Of a stretch of DNA of 64,000 nucleotides, positions 62,379 to 64,000 are shown one piece after another. A model generated the notes under the pieces. The model was not told the origin of the DNA and did no database searches. It saw only the letters and a list, made by a program, of their open reading frames with translations. The stretch comes from Thioclava nitratireducens. Lineage in GTDB: Bacteria > Pseudomonadota > Alphaproteobacteria > Rhodobacterales > Rhodobacteraceae. The position numbers and the translations under genes are program-made. Location: positions 1,772,501-1,836,500 of the forward strand of contig NZ_CP019437.1 in assembly GCF_001940525.2 (NCBI RefSeq), given 5' to 3'. Position 1 is the first letter of the stretch, and the number at the start of each line of letters is the position of its first letter.

Positions 62379-64000
62379 ATGCTGGGCCGTGTCGCCATAT
62401 TGCTCATCTGGATCGCGCTGACGCTCGCCGCCTCGATCGGGGTGTGGCGGGTCTCGGCGCGCGAGGGTCTGGCGCGGATCGAGGCGCAGGGGCAGTCCGA
62501 CCTGCGGCTGGCCTCGGATCGTCTGGTGGCGGCCCTTCTGCAGTTTCGCGAAGTGGCCGTTCTGGCCGCCGATCATCCCGACGTAGTCGCGCTGGCGGGG
62601 CGTTTTGCCGAAGGGGGCAAGGCGGTCGGCACGTGGCGCGATGACGCGGTGAGCCTGACCTTGCAGCGCTTGGCCGACCACGCGGGCGCGCGCGACATCT
62701 GGCTGATCGCGCCGGGAGGCACGGTGCTCGCGGGCCCTGCGGACAGTCCCGATCGGGTCACGATGAACCGGGCGCTGGCCCGCGCCGCGCAAGGCGCGAC
62801 TGGGTCAGAGCATTTCGTCGATCCCGATACCGGCGACCGGCTGTTCGTCTTCGCCGCCCCTGTCTTCGCCTCTGGCGGCCGCGTCTCGGGGATCGTGCTG
62901 CTGCGGCTGAATGCCGAGGATGTCGAGGCCGAGGGGCGCGGCAACCCGGTGCCCGTCTGGTTTACCGATGCCGACGGGGTGAGCTTCCTGACCAATCGGA
63001 CCGATCTGGTGCTGTTGTCCGAACCGGGCGCACGCCCCGATCCCGCGACCTATCCGGCGGGCTCGCTCGCCGGGGTGCTTCACTTGCGCGAACGCAATCT
63101 GGCGGGCCATCGTCTGGTGTCGGGGGATGGCTCGCTCGCCGGTCCCGCGCTGGATGTGTCGCGCGAATTGCCGGTGATTCAGATGGAGGGTCACGCGCTC
63201 GCCGCCGCCGATCCGGTGCTGCGCGCGGCGCGGCTTGCCGCGCTCTCGACGGCGGCCGGGTTTCTGGCCGTGGGGGCGGTGATCTTCGCATTGTGGGAGC
63301 GCAGGCGCGCGTTGGCCGAAGCCAATGCCGCGCTTGAGGTTCGCGTGGCGGAGCGCACGGCGGAGCTGTCGACCGCGAACGAGGAATTGCGCCGCACGCA
63401 GGCCGAGCTGGTGCAGGCGGGCAAGCTGTCCGCGTTGGGGCAGATGTCGGCGGGGATCAGTCACGAGCTGAACCAGCCGCTGATGGCGATCTCGTCTTAT
63501 GCAGAGAATGCTGAATTGCTGCTCGATCGCGGTCGGACAGAAGAGGCGGGCGAAACGCTGGGTAAGATCGGCGCGATGGCGCACCGTATGGCGCGCATCA
63601 TCCGCAATCTGCGCGCCTTTGCGCGGCAGGAGAGCGAACCCGCGACCCGCGTCGGTCTCGCGGCGGTGGTGGAAAGCGCGCTCGAGATGCTCGACGAACG
63701 GCTGAAGCGCGCGGGCGTCACCGTCGACTGGCAGCGTCCTGATTTCCCCGCCATCGTTATGGGCGGCGAGGTGCGGCTCAGTCAGGTCGTCATCAACCTG
63801 ATCTCGAACGCGATCGAGGCGATGGAGGGCCAGCCCGAGCGCCGCCTGACGATCCGCATGGCGCGCGCGCATGGCATGATCCGCCTCAGCCTGCGCGACA
63901 CCGGCCCGGGCATCCGCGATCCCGAGCGCATCTTCGATCCGTTCTACTCGACCAAGGAAGCCGGATCGGCAGAGGGGCTTGGCCTCGGCCTTTCGATCTC
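62379..64000 (+). CDS. DctB-type sensor histidine kinase, cut by the window end
   Basis: 540 codons are present from the ATG at 62379 (GGGAGAG site); no stop codon occurs before base 64000. An N-terminal membrane helix (MLGRVAILLIWIALTLAASIGVW) and a second (about residues 285-305) bracket a periplasmic sensor. A coiled coil leads to HisKA with the His in AGISHELNQPLMAISSYAE, then NLISNAIEAMEG and DTGPGIRDPER of the ATPase, ending inside GLGLGLSI. It is similar in plan to the kinase at 18223. It is divergent from the P450 gene. Confidence 0.9.
   Translation, partial: MLGRVAILLIWIALTLAASIGVWRVSAREGLARIEAQGQSDLRLASDRLVAALLQFREVAVLAADHPDVVALAGRFAEGGKAVGTWRDDAVSLTLQRLADHAGARDIWLIAPGGTVLAGPADSPDRVTMNRALARAAQGATGSEHFVDPDTGDRLFVFAAPVFASGGRVSGIVLLRLNAEDVEAEGRGNPVPVWFTDADGVSFLTNRTDLVLLSEPGARPDPATYPAGSLAGVLHLRERNLAGHRLVSGDGSLAGPALDVSRELPVIQMEGHALAAADPVLRAARLAALSTAAGFLAVGAVIFALWERRRALAEANAALEVRVAERTAELSTANEELRRTQAELVQAGKLSALGQMSAGISHELNQPLMAISSYAENAELLLDRGRTEEAGETLGKIGAMAHRMARIIRNLRAFARQESEPATRVGLAAVVESALEMLDERLKRAGVTVDWQRPDFPAIVMGGEVRLSQVVINLISNAIEAMEGQPERRLTIRMARAHGMIRLSLRDTGPGIRDPERIFDPFYSTKEAGSAEGLGLGLSI

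Noticed and set aside
1..64000. CRISPR arrays, prophage or insertion sequences
   Set aside because: No regularly spaced direct repeats, transposase, integrase or phage structural genes are visible on either strand.

Overview
The window is a 64 kb piece of a GC-rich alphaproteobacterial chromosome, most likely from the order Rhodobacterales (family Rhodobacteraceae/Paracoccaceae). Four things point there. An F1FO-ATPase inhibitor zeta subunit gene lies next to purC-purS-purQ. The cobalamin-dependent methionine synthase appears to be split into separate proteins. The two SOS boxes are of the alphaproteobacterial GTTC-N7-GTTC type. RNase E has a large acidic insert in its S1 domain. The genus cannot be fixed from the sequence alone. 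Genes are dense and mostly housekeeping. I see no tRNA, rRNA, CRISPR, phage or insertion sequence.

Layout. 0-9 kb: a HAD hydrolase end, a MaoC hydratase, ribF, a YcgN-type cysteine-cluster protein, L-threonine aldolase, a glyoxalase-fold protein, a RES-domain protein coupled to trxB, a divergent Lrp regulator, an MFS transporter, an AlkA-type glycosylase and an esterase. 9-16 kb: an HNH nuclease, a SulP transporter, and a B12-linked methyl-transfer neighbourhood (DUF1638 protein, small membrane protein, corrinoid protein, homocysteine S-methyltransferase) that surrounds an SOS-type radical SAM gene. 16-25 kb: ATPase zeta subunit, purC-purS-purQ, a DctB/DctD-type two-component pair, and RNase E. 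25-30 kb: ribH under an FMN riboswitch, a TusA-like protein, ccdA, and an SOS-boxed pair made of a radical SAM protein and a UdgX fusion.

30-41 kb: DUF2189 protein, SDR, a small kinase, prfB, tpiA, an A-type Fe-S carrier, a SatD-like/DUF3307 pair with unusual base composition, an old-yellow-enzyme reductase, a SufT-like protein, prfA-prmC and a DUF4167 protein. 41-49 kb: a tightly overlapped envelope cluster read leftward, lptF-lptG-lptD-surA-pdxA-rsmA. 49-56 kb: pepA-holC, a frame-disrupted GNAT gene, an MBL-fold protein, a solitary ATP-grasp protein, tgt and a hemolysin III family protein. 56-61 kb: an assimilatory sulfate-reduction operon (cobA/cysG, DUF2849, cysI, cysH, DUF934, ferredoxin-NADP reductase) with a divergent Lrp-type regulator. 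61-64 kb: a cytochrome P450 and a truncated DctB-type sensor kinase.

Between genes there are at least three repeat families. Family A carries an AAATATCCCGGG core plus a GC hairpin and sits mostly at 3' ends of genes. Family B is a roughly 150 bp GC-rich foldable element seen upstream of ycgN and prfA. Family C is a short tandem repeat. The observations most worth a second look are the two LexA-box genes or operons, the split methionine-synthase neighbourhood with DUF1638, the SatD/DUF3307 pair with a perfect palindrome over its start, the RES protein without a visible antitoxin, and a DctD homologue lacking the sigma-54 GAFTGA loop.
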